A DNA stretch of 64,000 nucleotides from Lepidurus packardi (taxonomy: Eukaryota; Arthropoda; Branchiopoda; Notostraca; Triopsidae). Positions 1 to 10,626 of the stretch are shown here, piece by piece. How positions within the stretch are numbered: the stretch's first letter is position 1; each line of letters starts with the position of its first letter. The stretch covers positions 4,345,001 through 4,409,000 of the forward strand of contig JAKZAN010000006.1 in NCBI GenBank assembly GCA_023053545.1, given 5' to 3'. The translations under genes and the position numbers were made by a program. The notes beneath the pieces are model-generated. The model was not told the DNA's origin, ran no database searches, and worked only from the letters and a program-made list of their open reading frames with translations.

Positions 1-934
1 AGGAGCCGGCTATTGTAGCGTATCGTTTTCTTATATCTCAATCTAAGCAGAGGTATATTCCGAAACGATACGTCTGAAAAGCTATCCTGTGCAGTACCTG
101 AGTCTTTTTTCTTAGTAAAAAGTTTTTCCTCTTGGCATTTGTAAAAAATATATAGATATTTATATATATAGATATAAAAAAATAAAAAAACATTAGCAGC
201 TTTTTCTGACCGGTGCATTATATAGATTAACATCAAGGGTGCTGTGAGAAAGATGATAGTTGATAAGGGATAAAACCAAATACATCTACTGGCTTTCCTT
301 TTTATTTTTTTATCTAAAACATCCAGAGCAAATAATCCCTTCAAACGGTCTCTGAGGAATTTCAGAAACCTGAAGATCTATCCCAGCTTTTTTCCCACTA
401 AAGAATGCGAAACGGACTGTACTGTACACATCCTGTCCCCCAAGTTTTCATTGTTAACGCTCTTGAACAATAAGCCTTGTTTGGTTCTGCTTGTAATCCG
501 TCCTTTTACATCACAAACTTTGCATGCTTTGCATGTTCGATAGAGGATTAGCAAGTACCATACACTCATTTTATTCTCTGTTGCAACAGCTATCGGATGC
601 TGCACCATAAAGCTTAACGATTCATATCTGTGCCGGATTCGTAGTAAAAAGCAGGGGCGAGTTTCGCTTTCATCGAAAGTCCTAAAACTTACGGTAGCAG
701 TATAGGACAACAAAGCGCGGCTGAACATACAAGCCAGATCTGCATATCAAGAAGTTGTTTTAGAATTTAAGCTATCTATATACTTCCCAAACCCAACCCT
801 GTTTGCTCACCCTGTCGCACCCTTTTAGGATCAACAAGAGCCTCCACCTGCCGTTTCCCTTATCCATCCATAAAAAATAAAACCAATAATAAAATAAAAT
901 CAACAGTGTTTAGTTCTCGGTTCAAAATGGTTTC
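1..934. other. Non-coding flank downstream of tap
   Basis: No exon or conserved protein is visible on either strand. An AT-rich run with TATATA repeats lies around 145-185. One copy of the palindromic-type word GTACTGTAC is at 419-427. Short open frames here look like chance. The stretch is the 3' flank of the minus-strand bHLH gene. Confidence 0.6.
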
Positions 935-940
935 TTTATT
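935..940 (-). terminator. Polyadenylation signal of the neurogenin gene
   Basis: TTTATT on the plus strand reads AATAAA on the minus strand. It lies about 42 nt beyond the stop codon of the bHLH gene, so the 3' UTR would be very short. This is the nearest canonical hexamer downstream of the stop. Confidence 0.5.
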
Positions 941-981
941 ACAAGATTGTTTTTTTTTTATAAATATATACAGCAATTTTT

Positions 982-2001
982 TTAAAAGCATTGGAAACTT
1001 TGGGAGATTTCTATGCCTTGGTAAGATTCTTCGGAGAATCCATCCGAAGAGCTGCACGTCAAGTATGAAGGCGGTCGTTCTCCGAAGGAAGATTGTTGCG
1101 AGTACCAGTTTTGCAAATGATGATGTTGCTGAGGAGATTGCTGCGAATCCCACGCTTGACCGCACTGCGATTGGTAAGACGAAGGAGAAGCGTGGACAGC
1201 TGCAGGGGACAGATCAGTTTTGTACAGCGATGAATAGTTTTGATCGGCATTGGGGAAATAACGGTTATCACGTAGAGTGTTGGGGAACATTGCAGTCAAA
1301 CTACGCAAGGAAGAGGCTAGCGTCGCTTCGCAATCAGAGTAAGAAGAGGAGCTGCTGTTCAAGGCGGAGGAGAAGTGACCGTCCAAGGCAGGTGATTGAC
1401 GTAGTGGGTTAGGTACCAGTGACGCCGACTCGGGATTAGTCGATGTAATGCTACTCTTATGGTCGCCGATGCTTACGGTGACGTTCCCCACATTGACGTT
1501 GACGGATCCATTCTTGCTACCGTCTTCGACCACGTCCAGGGCCTGGGACATGGCCCAAATGTAGTTGTGAGCAAATCGCAAGGTTTCGATTTTGGTCAAC
1601 TTCGTTTCCTCCGGGAAGGTGGGGAGAATGGTACGCAATTTGTCCAAGGCATCGTTCAGCATATGCATGCGATTCCGTTCTCTGTCGTTGGCCTTTGCTC
1701 GGCGGTTTTTCTTCAAACTGACCACCTGGGTCGGACTGCGGACCCGCGCCCGGGACTTACTGTAGCGTTTTTTGCGTTCGCCACTTCGGCTGGTACCACT
1801 TTCGCGGTTCTGTTGAACTCGCTGGACGTTTGCGATCAACTCTTGCAGTTCCACGTCGGCTCGGGCGTCGTCCGCTGACATCGGCTCGGACACTTCTGAC
1901 TTTAGGGCCATTTCTGTGGACTGGGACACTCGATTGTTTGACAAGAACCGTTGACTGGAAGTAGCAACTTTGGCGGACAATCCCTTTTTGGTCTGCACCA
2001 T
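982..2001 (-). CDS. tap: Neurogenin-family bHLH transcription factor (tap orthologue)
   Basis: This is a single-exon gene of 339 residues. The basic helix-loop-helix domain spans about residues 97-155. It contains the basic-region signature [11 protein letters not shown], a loop with [12 protein letters not shown], and helix 2 with [13 protein letters not shown]. The KAND form and the FAHNYIWA helix are typical of neurogenins rather than NeuroD (KANA) or atonal proteins. Family members are nuclear, bind E-boxes as heterodimers with E proteins (daughterless), and promote neural precursor or neuronal differentiation; in Drosophila the orthologue is tap. The N-terminal part is basic and serine-rich, and the C-terminal part is rich in Ser, Gln, His and Tyr (SSSSS, QQHHH), as in activation regions. 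The start is the ATG whose A is at 2001 (context AAGCCATGG); upstream in-frame sequence has only a TTG. It is intronless, as is common for this family. Family assignment is very secure; the exact orthologue name is an inference. Confidence 0.93.
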   Translation of the reverse strand: MVQTKKGLSAKVATSSQRFLSNNRVSQSTEMALKSEVSEPMSADDARADVELQELIANVQRVQQNRESGTSRSGERKKRYSKSRARVRSPTQVVSLKKNRRAKANDRERNRMHMLNDALDKLRTILPTFPEETKLTKIETLRFAHNYIWAMSQALDVVEDGSKNGSVNVNVGNVTVSIGDHKSSITSTNPESASLVPNPLRQSPALDGHFSSALNSSSSSYSDCEATLASSLRSLTAMFPNTLRDNRYFPNADQNYSSLYKTDLSPAAVHASPSSYQSQCGQAWDSQQSPQQHHHLQNWYSQQSSFGERPPSYLTCSSSDGFSEESYQGIEISQSFQCF

Positions 2002-2126
2002 GGCTTCCAAGAAACTTTCTCACTAGTACTAAAAACGCGCTTGCAGAGAAAATCTAGAAACTTTGACTGCTCAACGAAGCTATAGCCGAAGAAGTGGCGA
2101 TATTTACTGCCTGTGCCCCAGACGAG

Positions 2127-2162
2127 GACTGAATAAGTCTGAGGGGGCAACCCCCATTTATG
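2127..2162 (-). promoter_or_regulatory. Candidate core promoter of tap
   Basis: On the minus strand a TATA-like CATAAATG (near 2162-2156) is followed by an arthropod-style initiator TTCAGTC with its A near 2130. The spacing is about 32 nt. This would give a 5' UTR of roughly 130 nt before the ATG at 2001. The TATA match is imperfect, so this is only a candidate. Confidence 0.3.
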
Positions 2163-5100
2163 TGAGCCCAAGAGGGGTGCTCAACTTGACCCTCGATAGT
2201 TGCTGGTGAGCCTAGGGAGGAGTCGAGGGCGAAACATGAGCCCCAAACCAATCGGCACCCTAAATAGCACGGGGCATCATTGTTCATGCGACAAAGGATT
2301 TTAATGACTATACGTAACCAAGCGAAAATCGCTAAGCCTTTTCTTCTTCTTTTACAATCCCAAGCAAAAAGTCCAAATCCCAATCGTTTTTTTTTTTTTT
2401 AATAAAAATTCTCCTTTTTAACCTTCATTTTTACTTTATTTTTTAGTTTATTCTCGTTTAAACTATTTCACTGTTGGCGAAATATTGCCAGGCTCCCGTA
2501 TGGCTTAGCTTATTGACGCGAAACATAGATGGCACTGCTGTTTGTTATTGTTTTGCGAAAGTCTTGCGTAAGAAAGTAATTCTAGTTAATTTTCACCTAC
2601 AATCTCCATGCATTTAAGGTTCTAGGTTATGACGTCGCTAAAACATCACAAAAGTTTGATGAACGAGCCAAAAAAAATCTCTTTTCCCGTTGAAGTGGAA
2701 CCCCCTCTTGACATCGCACCAGCCTCTATAAATCGGCCAGGATCGATAGTGACTCTTGTGCGTACAGTCGAACAGTGACCACCTGTCACTTGTTGAAGCC
2801 GAACGCTGACTCTATATACAGGGACCCACTTAGAACCATATCGCTCTTCGCTTATGCATAAGGAATCAAGGATAAGGTCTCTTGAAAACGTCTTCGAGCA
2901 TTGGATTTACTGCGCGCATTAGTTTCACGATTTCGGGTATTTCACCGAATGATCTAGTAGAGCATTAACAAGAGCCCAGAGAAGGGATTTTTCAGATCCG
3001 AGCGCAGATGTTATAGAAAAGGAAATACTCTACATGTATTGCCTTCGTTCAAAAGCACGTGCGATTGCCCATCAGGTCGAGTCGGTTGTCGGTCAAGGCG
3101 GTGGGAAGGGTCAGTGCAATTTTATAGAGACCGACTCGTGGGGTCGCCACACTCATCAAAGCAGCTTCTCACAATGTCCCGCGTATTTCACGCCTCGCAT
3201 TACTTTAGCCTATTCGACACCTTTCTACCCAATCCCCCCACAGGTGCTGGTCCTTTTACCATGTTCCATGCAATACCGCCACACTCCCAGAGACGTGAAC
3301 ATCGGATCCAGATTGAGAAGTTTCGGACCCATTTAAGCGGCTCTTTGCCCGCCCCAAGAATCCTATGCGCAATTAAACTCACCAGTCTATTTTCACTAAT
3401 TTTCTCCAAGTCATGCAAGCTCCCTTCGAAGGGGTGACAACATGACCCTCCCTAAAAGCTTTATGGACTTGAGAGACTGATCTTTCCGACCCCCGGCTTC
3501 AATTTTTATATGGCTTGGAAAGAGATCATTCCTCAAACGACAGATTTTCTTCCACTTCCCGAACCCGTAAGTTTTTCTTAATATTACAGTACCCCTTTTT
3601 GATTTGGCTGCACCCCCCTTCTCCCTCTTTCCTTTTAACTGCATCTCTAGGGATGGAATGAAGAGACGCCGAGGATGCTGATCGACGCTTTTGCGTGGGT
3701 CGTACTTGGGGCGGCGTCATTTGAATACGAATCCAGCACCCGGCAGGGGTCCTCTACCATATAGAGTGATAGTATAGGAGAGCATAGGAGAGCCGAAAGA
3801 AGGCGAGGGACAGAGAGAGAGGGGCAGAATTTCTAGGGCGACAAGGAGGGTTGCACTCACCAGGCTATTCCAATGGTTTACCCTGAATGTGACTGCGAGG
3901 GTGGGAGGGGGTCACATTAACTCCATTGTACGATGTGCAGCCGGCGCGACGCCCTGGATGCTGCAGCAATGTCCACAGGAAAAGTATTGCGCTCGGCCCC
4001 GCACCGCTGAATCTTACAACAGGCAAAAAGTATGCAGCTTGTTATAATGGTTTAACAGTCCGAGAAAACCAAGTTTGGAATCCCTGATTTTGGATGACTT
4101 TTTACTGCCCATTGGGAAAGTAATAAACAGAACGTCCAAGCGATTTCCCTAATTGCTTGCTTGTCCACTTTCGCGTTAAAGGACTAACGGTTAACACTTG
4201 ATTTGGGGGTCAAACAAAGATTGATTTTTGTTGTTTTTTTAGATTTGGTAAGTCATAGGTTCATGGTTCATGAGGTCATGGGATACAAGGATTCATGCCC
4301 AAGGCATGGCACGCTTAGGTTCACGGTGATTTCTAGGTTTAATGGCGAGGTGACACGGTTGATTGGCGCAGGTGTCATCCATAACCTTTGTAAGCCGTGC
4401 GATATACCCTTTTCTCACTTCATGGGTGACGCGACCGATGGGTAAATGCTATATGCCAATCCTTGTGTATGCCAAATGGGGAGGAAAAGGTTGTGGAGCG
4501 AAAAGGGGTGAATTTCAATGAAGCAAACAGTTTCGAGTGCAACGAATCGACATAGCAAACAATCTCTTAACTCGGATTACCATTAAATTTCCTATTGGCG
4601 TTAACTCGTTAAACTTTCCACATCTGACGCGACACGAACTATAACCCTTTAAAACATGTTAAAACGTTGACGAAGATTCTCCACGGTCCACACTTCAAAA
4701 AATGATACTCGCTACGGCAGATATTCATAACAAAAGTTTCACATATGGCAGACCTGCTGGCTCCCTGCGAAACCGTAAGTCTAGCCAAGATGCTACGCTG
4801 ACCTATTTTACATTCAAGAATTTGCGTTATCGCAGACAACGGCGGTAGCAGTTACGGTTACGGTATGTTTGCAGTGGTAGGCTAGTTTGGCGACTTTGTT
4901 TTCTGTTAAGAGTCTTGATAATAATGACACGCGTCTGAAAACCACAAGACTCGTGTCAGCAATCGGAGCCCCTTCCATGAATGGCAGATAAGCCCTGATC
5001 GGAGCTTCCGTTCACCTCGCGTCTTTGCATGGCCATCTGCCCAAGCTTCAACTAGATGTATACTGTACTGTACACACAATACTGTGCAACCATCGAAGGC

Positions 5101-8100
5101 CTGACTCGCTGACTGGGTACCAAAGTTTCAAGATAATGCAATCTAAGGGGTTCTTTGATAAGCTATGGCTGGAAGATAGTATCAGTAGGAAGTAGATCAG
5201 TAGGAAGGCTTTTGAAAGGGAACATGTTAATTGGCAAGGAACTTTTTTTTATATAAGAAAAAGTGCCGTTCTTGGTTGAGGCGTCCAAATACATTCCACC
5301 GTGAACAACAGTTTGAGGATAAAGCGTTAGGCGAGAGGATTATTCATGTTGCACACCATATCCACCCTATGCATTTTGGTCTTTTATTCTCCTCTTTCTC
5401 CTTTTGGGCAAGTTGGTGCAGCCATCAACTATATCAAACCTCTCAACAATAGGCGAAGAGCGTGGCTTGGGGTAAAGCAGTTTGGGGGTCCACCATCAAG
5501 CAGTGCACATGGGCTTTACATAGAGTATGGATGGCGCACACGACTAACAATGGACTTAGGACTCCTTATGTTTGTTCGCGAGGTTTCATACCAGACTAAA
5601 GGACCAGCTTAACTCGGTGTTTTCCTCACACTTATTCTGCCTTCCTTGCTTTCGCTAAAACTGGTGTATCAGGTAGTCAATACTTTGGTATAAAGTGTTG
5701 GGCTTCGTGTCACTCGACTGAAATCTAACAAACTAACCAATGTATCCCTTCCCCCAAAAGAAAGTTAAACTCAAAGTTTTAAAACTCGAGACTGTTCGAA
5801 TTTCAATGTTTTCCCTGTACCAGTGCGCACTGGTTCTGCTCCATGGTGCAGCACTGGTTCCATCAAAACCGCTATGAAAACGGAAGGAAAATCATTATTT
5901 ATCGCTGATTTTTTTCTTTTAATTTTTAGAGCAGGATATTAGTAAGCGTTTGTCACTGCCTGCTGACTTATGCTCTTTCAGGCCCTTTTTACTTCAAAAG
6001 TTCAGGCTTTTTTGCTTCAAAAGTTCAGGCTCTTTTTACTTCAAAGTAAACTGAAAATGTTTAGCTCCCAAATAGACTTACAACTTAACAAAGTTGTCGA
6101 GTTTGAAAAACTGCTGAACTGTTATTTAAAGCAGGCAATCCTTTTAGTACGGATAGCGGACCATGACAGATTGGGGAGTATTCCGCGATATATAGGGGAG
6201 AACTCTTTGGTCTAATCACAGTTCAAGCTCTACATTTGCATTCAACTAGTGTACTCCCGGTATTTTTCCGTGGTCTTAAATGAGGTTCTTAAGCGCATTT
6301 GCATGTAGGGTTCCGCCATTGAAAAGAATTACTTCCTCGGCCCAAAGCTGCGGGTAGCTCGCGACGGTCACGGCTCATGAACAAAGTCGCTCTCTTTCCT
6401 TGTCATCTTTGTAATGAATGAGGTCCTAATGAGCTTGGTATACTGGTGTACCTCACACCTTGTCAGCGAACGCTCCAATTGCTCTCAATGCGCTTTCTGC
6501 TAACTATAGGTATATACCTAGACCCCTGCGCTGCTTGAATGTCAAGCAAATCTTACCTGCTGAGTTATAGGCATAGGCATTAGCATTCGTATTCACTCCG
6601 GAAGGGCTATAAAGCTTCAGTTATATGTTTCTTCCCTTCTGATGACTTTATACACTGGCTTAATTGTATTCTGCAGACTGTTGAAAGTGAATTAGTATCT
6701 ATACATTAAAGTATCTTCATGACATGAATACATCTCTAGTTAATCGTAAGAAAGTATTTGTACCAATCATAGCCTTGCACCAGATTGCATGCATTGTAGA
6801 AATCGAAACTTTTCGAAGTTTGGAAAAATTAAAAAAATTGGGAAATTTGGAAAAATTCAAAAAAATTCGAAAAATTCTGAAATTTGGAAAACTTCGAAAA
6901 CTCAAAAAATGTCAAGTAAGCAATAACATAATAACAAAAGAAAGAAGCGAGACGTGTATTCATTGTTGGAATAGACAGTATAGGACAGTGCCAAGGGACG
7001 GTATGCATAGTGAAGTCGGTAGCCTAAACAAAAGTAATGAAGCGCAGTCGGTCTTTGACGTAATCCAAATGGATGTTGTGTTGATGCGGGTTGCGCGTTG
7101 TGCGCGGGGATTATCCCTGAGCATCCCAAACCAAAACCAACGGGACGCTTTTTTCATTGTCCTTTACAGCTTTGCACAGCAAGACAAGAGAAATTCGAGA
7201 CCTCTATGTACTCCATACAGGGCTGCTCTGACGCAACAATGAATAAGGGTGGGGGGAATAGCGAAGGTGTATTTAACATCCCCCGTCCCACCTGCCGTTC
7301 CCGACCCATTGTTCATTGTTGCCAAATAGTCGCAACAGTTAAAATAACTCAGCCCACGCAGACCGTGAAGGTAAATCTAAACGGAACCGTTTATAGTTAA
7401 ACCGTTGTTATAACGTCAAACAAGATTAAAGGTAAAACCCAAAATGGCCTCCAACCCACGCACGGCACATATATGTATACATAAGTTTTGTGCGTTCAGG
7501 CAGAAATCCCATACCTTTCTTTAAAACAGTTTTACCCCTGGTTCTACCTCTCCGAAGCTCCTCAAAAATTCCCCCAAAGGGATTTCTAAGGTTTCGACTT
7601 GGTAAACGACAAAAGGAATCTAGTTCGACACGTGTAGCAGGCTGCGCGAATCAATTGGGCACGTTTATCCAGTTCCAAGCAGGCTTACAAAATCAGGATA
7701 TTTTACCCCAAATTTGCACATAAGGAGAGTAATGACCATAAGTACCTCCCTTACACCCTGCTAAATGAACACATGAGACGCACGGCGAGTGACATGCTCT
7801 GCACGTGTCACGCGCATTGAGGTCGTTTGTTGGCAGCAGGCGTTTATCCGGCCGAGAGTAGATTAAGCACTCACAGCCCCTTAAATTGACACACACCGCA
7901 TTCCATTTTGGCCAGCTTCCAACCATTAGTATAAAAGACACATTTCACGGACATTATAGCCGTATAGACATGGGTGTTACTACATGCTTCGCGTTAATAT
8001 GTAAAAGGATGATAGGTGCATTTTGGCAGTCATTGGGTAATTTGGGACAAGGCCACTTATCTAGGCATAATTTACTATGAAGACGTAATAAAGTACTGTC

Positions 8101-8459
8101 ATGAATAGAGCAGCGCTGAAGGAATGATTAGAACAGGTATCTTTTGTTGACATGTAAGCGAGAGAGCACTTACACAGCAGGTAAAACACTTGTGGATAAT
8201 TGGAGCAATACTTAAACCGGAAACTTGCAACAGACAAAAACAGACAAGAACAGACATCCAAGGGAATAGTTATCAAGCAAGAGTTCATCAAAAATATACA
8301 TCAGTTGTGAGTGTCTCAACAGTTTTCTCATGTCGTGATAAAACGTTCACCTCAAAAGTATTAAAGGTGACAATGACCCGAACAACATGTTCGTCTTCAT
8401 GGGCAATGACTGGTTTTAGGAACGGGCAGTGACTGAATTTAGGAACGAAACTCCTTTCC
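2163..8459. other. Intergenic region between tap and the cathepsin gene
   Basis: No conserved coding exon was recognised on either strand. It holds a solo end of the TIR element family at 2491-2585, a plus-strand TATAAAT at 2727-2733 without a following gene, a degenerate AAATTTGGAAAAATTC-type low-complexity stretch at about 6806-6910, a GTACTGTAC word at 5065 and two decamer words at 7234 and 7312. The remaining open frames (for example 4203-4445, 5970-6215, 7098-7400) have no recognisable motifs. The region may carry regulatory elements for tap, but none can be shown. Confidence 0.5.
2491..2585 (-). mobile_element. Solo terminal fragment of a TIR transposable element
   Basis: The stretch starts with GGCTCCCGTATGGCTTAGCT and continues through ATAGATGGCACTGCTGTTTG and a TTGTTATTGTTTTGCG block. 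The same order of blocks occurs in reverse complement at about 27475-27570, which is the right end of a complete-looking TIR element. No partner end was found nearby, so this appears to be a truncated copy. Confidence 0.6.
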
Positions 8460-8496
8460 TATAAAATGATTGCTGCGTGTCTTAGATGTCGTCAGT
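8460..8496 (+). promoter_or_regulatory. Core promoter (TATA plus initiator) of the cathepsin gene
   Basis: TATAAAA starts at 8460 and the arthropod initiator TCAGT is at 8492-8496, placing the start site near 8494. The spacing of about 34 nt is close to the usual one. It predicts a 5' UTR of about 50 nt before the ATG at 8545, consistent with the gene model. Confidence 0.6.
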
Positions 8497-8544
8497 ATGA
8501 TACAGTTGTTAGCTTGAGACGCCTCATAGCATACAGACGTTGAA

Positions 8545-9968
8545 ATGAAGTTACACTTTTTCCTTATAGCCTGTGTTTCTATATGGCTAACAAGTTGTTG
8601 TGCACCGAGTTCTTGCTCTCAAAATAAAACGGAAGAAGATCATAAATGGGACAAATTTAAGGTATTAAAACATACGAACACTAAAGCTAATATTTCTAAG
8701 AAATGCTACATACAATACGTTGTTAGGATCAAGGAGGAAGAAAATACAAGAATGAGGCCGAGGAAGCAAGACGCCGAGAGACTTGGAAAAAGAAAATGGT
8801 AGAAATTGACGAACACAACAAGCAGTATGCTAGTGGTAAGGTTCCTTACATGTTAGGAGAAAATAAGTTCTCGGATATGGTAAGATATGATGCTTTAAAA
8901 CTATAAGAATTGCGAGATTTAATCCCATGCTTTATGTAGACGTACACAGAGTTCGCGGAAACTTACTTGACACTCCAGGTACCGAAAATGCGCCCGAATG
9001 CGAGTAGGGTACTAAGCAGTACTTCCGCAAGGGCATTGCCAACCTCGGTAGGCATAGGCAAAACTCTATTACTAATGCTTAACGTACGTATCCTTGGAAG
9101 TTGGACTACAGTACGGATCCCTGTATGGCTGCTATCAAAGACCAGGGAAGTTGTGGTAGTTGTTATGCGTTTAGCGCCATAAGTCCTTTGGAATTCGATC
9201 TCTGTTTGAAGAAAGGCAATAAGTTAACAACGCTGAGGTATGTTCTTCTAAGCTTGCGACAATATTTCTGAACAGATAAGTCCCTTCTCTTCTATTTTTT
9301 CGTGTGTGTGTGTCTTAGTGAACAACAAGCAGTGGATTGCACAAGTTGTTACTTGACCGGTGGGAACAATGGATGCGGTGGCGGACTTTATACTACTGCA
9401 TGGGAAAAAATGCAAAGTAATCCGTTTGGAATCAACACGGACACGACGTATCCATACAGTCAGGTAGCGTAACAAAAATACAAAATTACGAAAGCTTGAA
9501 ATTAGTCATCGTAATACAGGATAAAGGCCTTTGCTTATTCCGGTTTAACATCTTTGCTCGAGCAGCTGGGGTAGCATCGTACAAATGGTTGACCAGTCGC
9601 AGTAATTCGGAAATTATGACAGCATTGTCCAACAAGCAGCTTGTTGCTGTGGGTTTGGCAGCAAACAGCAAATTTCAAGCCTACAAGTACGCTATTTTTT
9701 TTATAAATGAAATACACTATGCGTTCTTAATACGTATTTATCCTTTTTATACAGAACTGGCATCTTCACAGATACTGACTGTAACTCAATTGGAGCTAAC
9801 CATGCTATTGTACTTGTTGGGTACGGAACCGAATCGGGTATTGACTACTGGCTTGCAAGAAACTCGTGGGGAACCGGGTGGGGAATGTCAGGTTATCTGA
9901 AAATTAAGCGTGGGACCGATTTATGCCATATTGAGTCCTATCCCGCTGTAGTAACTGCTTCGAGTTAA
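8545..9968 (+). CDS. Cathepsin L-like cysteine protease (papain family C1A), complete, 7 exons
   Basis: Exons are 8545-8661, 8727-8879, 8940-9047, 9101-9237, 9319-9463, 9520-9686 and 9755-9968. All introns are GT-AG, 53-81 nt, and the joined frame of 346 residues is open. A signal peptide covers about residues 1-22. The I29 propeptide has an ERFNIN-like helix (EEARRRETW...IDEHN) and GENKFSDM. The mature peptidase has the oxyanion Gln141 and catalytic Cys147 in QGSCGSCYAF, then His292 in NHAIVLVGYG and Asn312 in RNSWG. The papain GCGGG loop and YPY are also present. The enzyme should be a secreted or lysosomal endopeptidase, and in crustaceans such enzymes often serve in gut digestion. Odd points: Tyr replaces the usual Trp after the active cysteine, and exon 4 begins LDYSTDPC where a DWR-type sequence is usual. 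All catalytic residues are kept, so activity is expected. Exon borders rest on protein alignment logic; the exon 3/4 junction is the least certain. Confidence 0.93.
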
Positions 9969-10626
9969 CGTGTAATTTAATTGTCGTGCCCAATTACTAC
10001 CGAATTTAGCCGGTTTTTCCTTTAAAAATATATTGGTTTACTCAGTCGACTTCTGCATTCTCTTGATTTATAAATAATTCAAAATTTCCTCTGAATTCTT
10101 TCTCATCTGTTATATCCTTTCATTATCGGTATCGCTAATGTGTTAAACATGTCTAATTTTCAAGCAACAGAAACCCCTAACTTGTTCGTTTAATAAGCTT
10201 CCTTTAAATCAGCTTTTGTGGTAAGAGAGCTGCCATCTAGTAGCTAAACTGTGAAAATGTATTGCGCAATGACAGTGGGGAAAGCTGATACTAACTTCAA
10301 CGTATGCTTTTGGTGTTGGTAGAGAGCGAGTTCTTGTACTTTTGTGTAACTTAGTGCAAGGATAATAGAAGGTATAGATATATTTAATCGTTTTCTTTAC
10401 TTAAAACAACAACTACAAATTCTGAGTAATTTAATATGTTAAACTTGGACTCAATTTTCTACTTCGAGTTATTAAAAAGTGTTTTTTCGAGGTGACTCCA
10501 AGTCGATTCCATTCAAAAGACGCGAACGTGCATTGATATTGAAACTCATTCAATACGGCTAAGACGTTTTTCTAAATTTTCGTTAATTATTTGTGTTCGT
10601 CTGCAGGTTCTGCGTAAGTAGCAGTT
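9969..10626. other. Cathepsin 3' flank and Srrm234 5' flank
   Basis: AT-rich sequence with no coding exon. No exact AATAAA follows the protease stop; AATATA-like and ATAAATAA-type sequences occur near 10028 and 10069. A good 3' splice site (TTGTGTTCGTCTGCAG, ending at 10606) lies 20 nt before the next ATG. It may mark a spliced 5' UTR for the splicing-factor gene. Confidence 0.4.

Noticed and set aside
906-1878. Plus-strand frames of 168 and 139 codons
   Set aside because: They are shadows of the intronless bHLH gene on the opposite strand.
6724-7242. 172-codon frame with a Lys/Leu-rich N-terminal part
   Set aside because: The first part translates a degenerate AAATTTGGAAAAATTC low-complexity repeat, and the rest has no motif or splice context.
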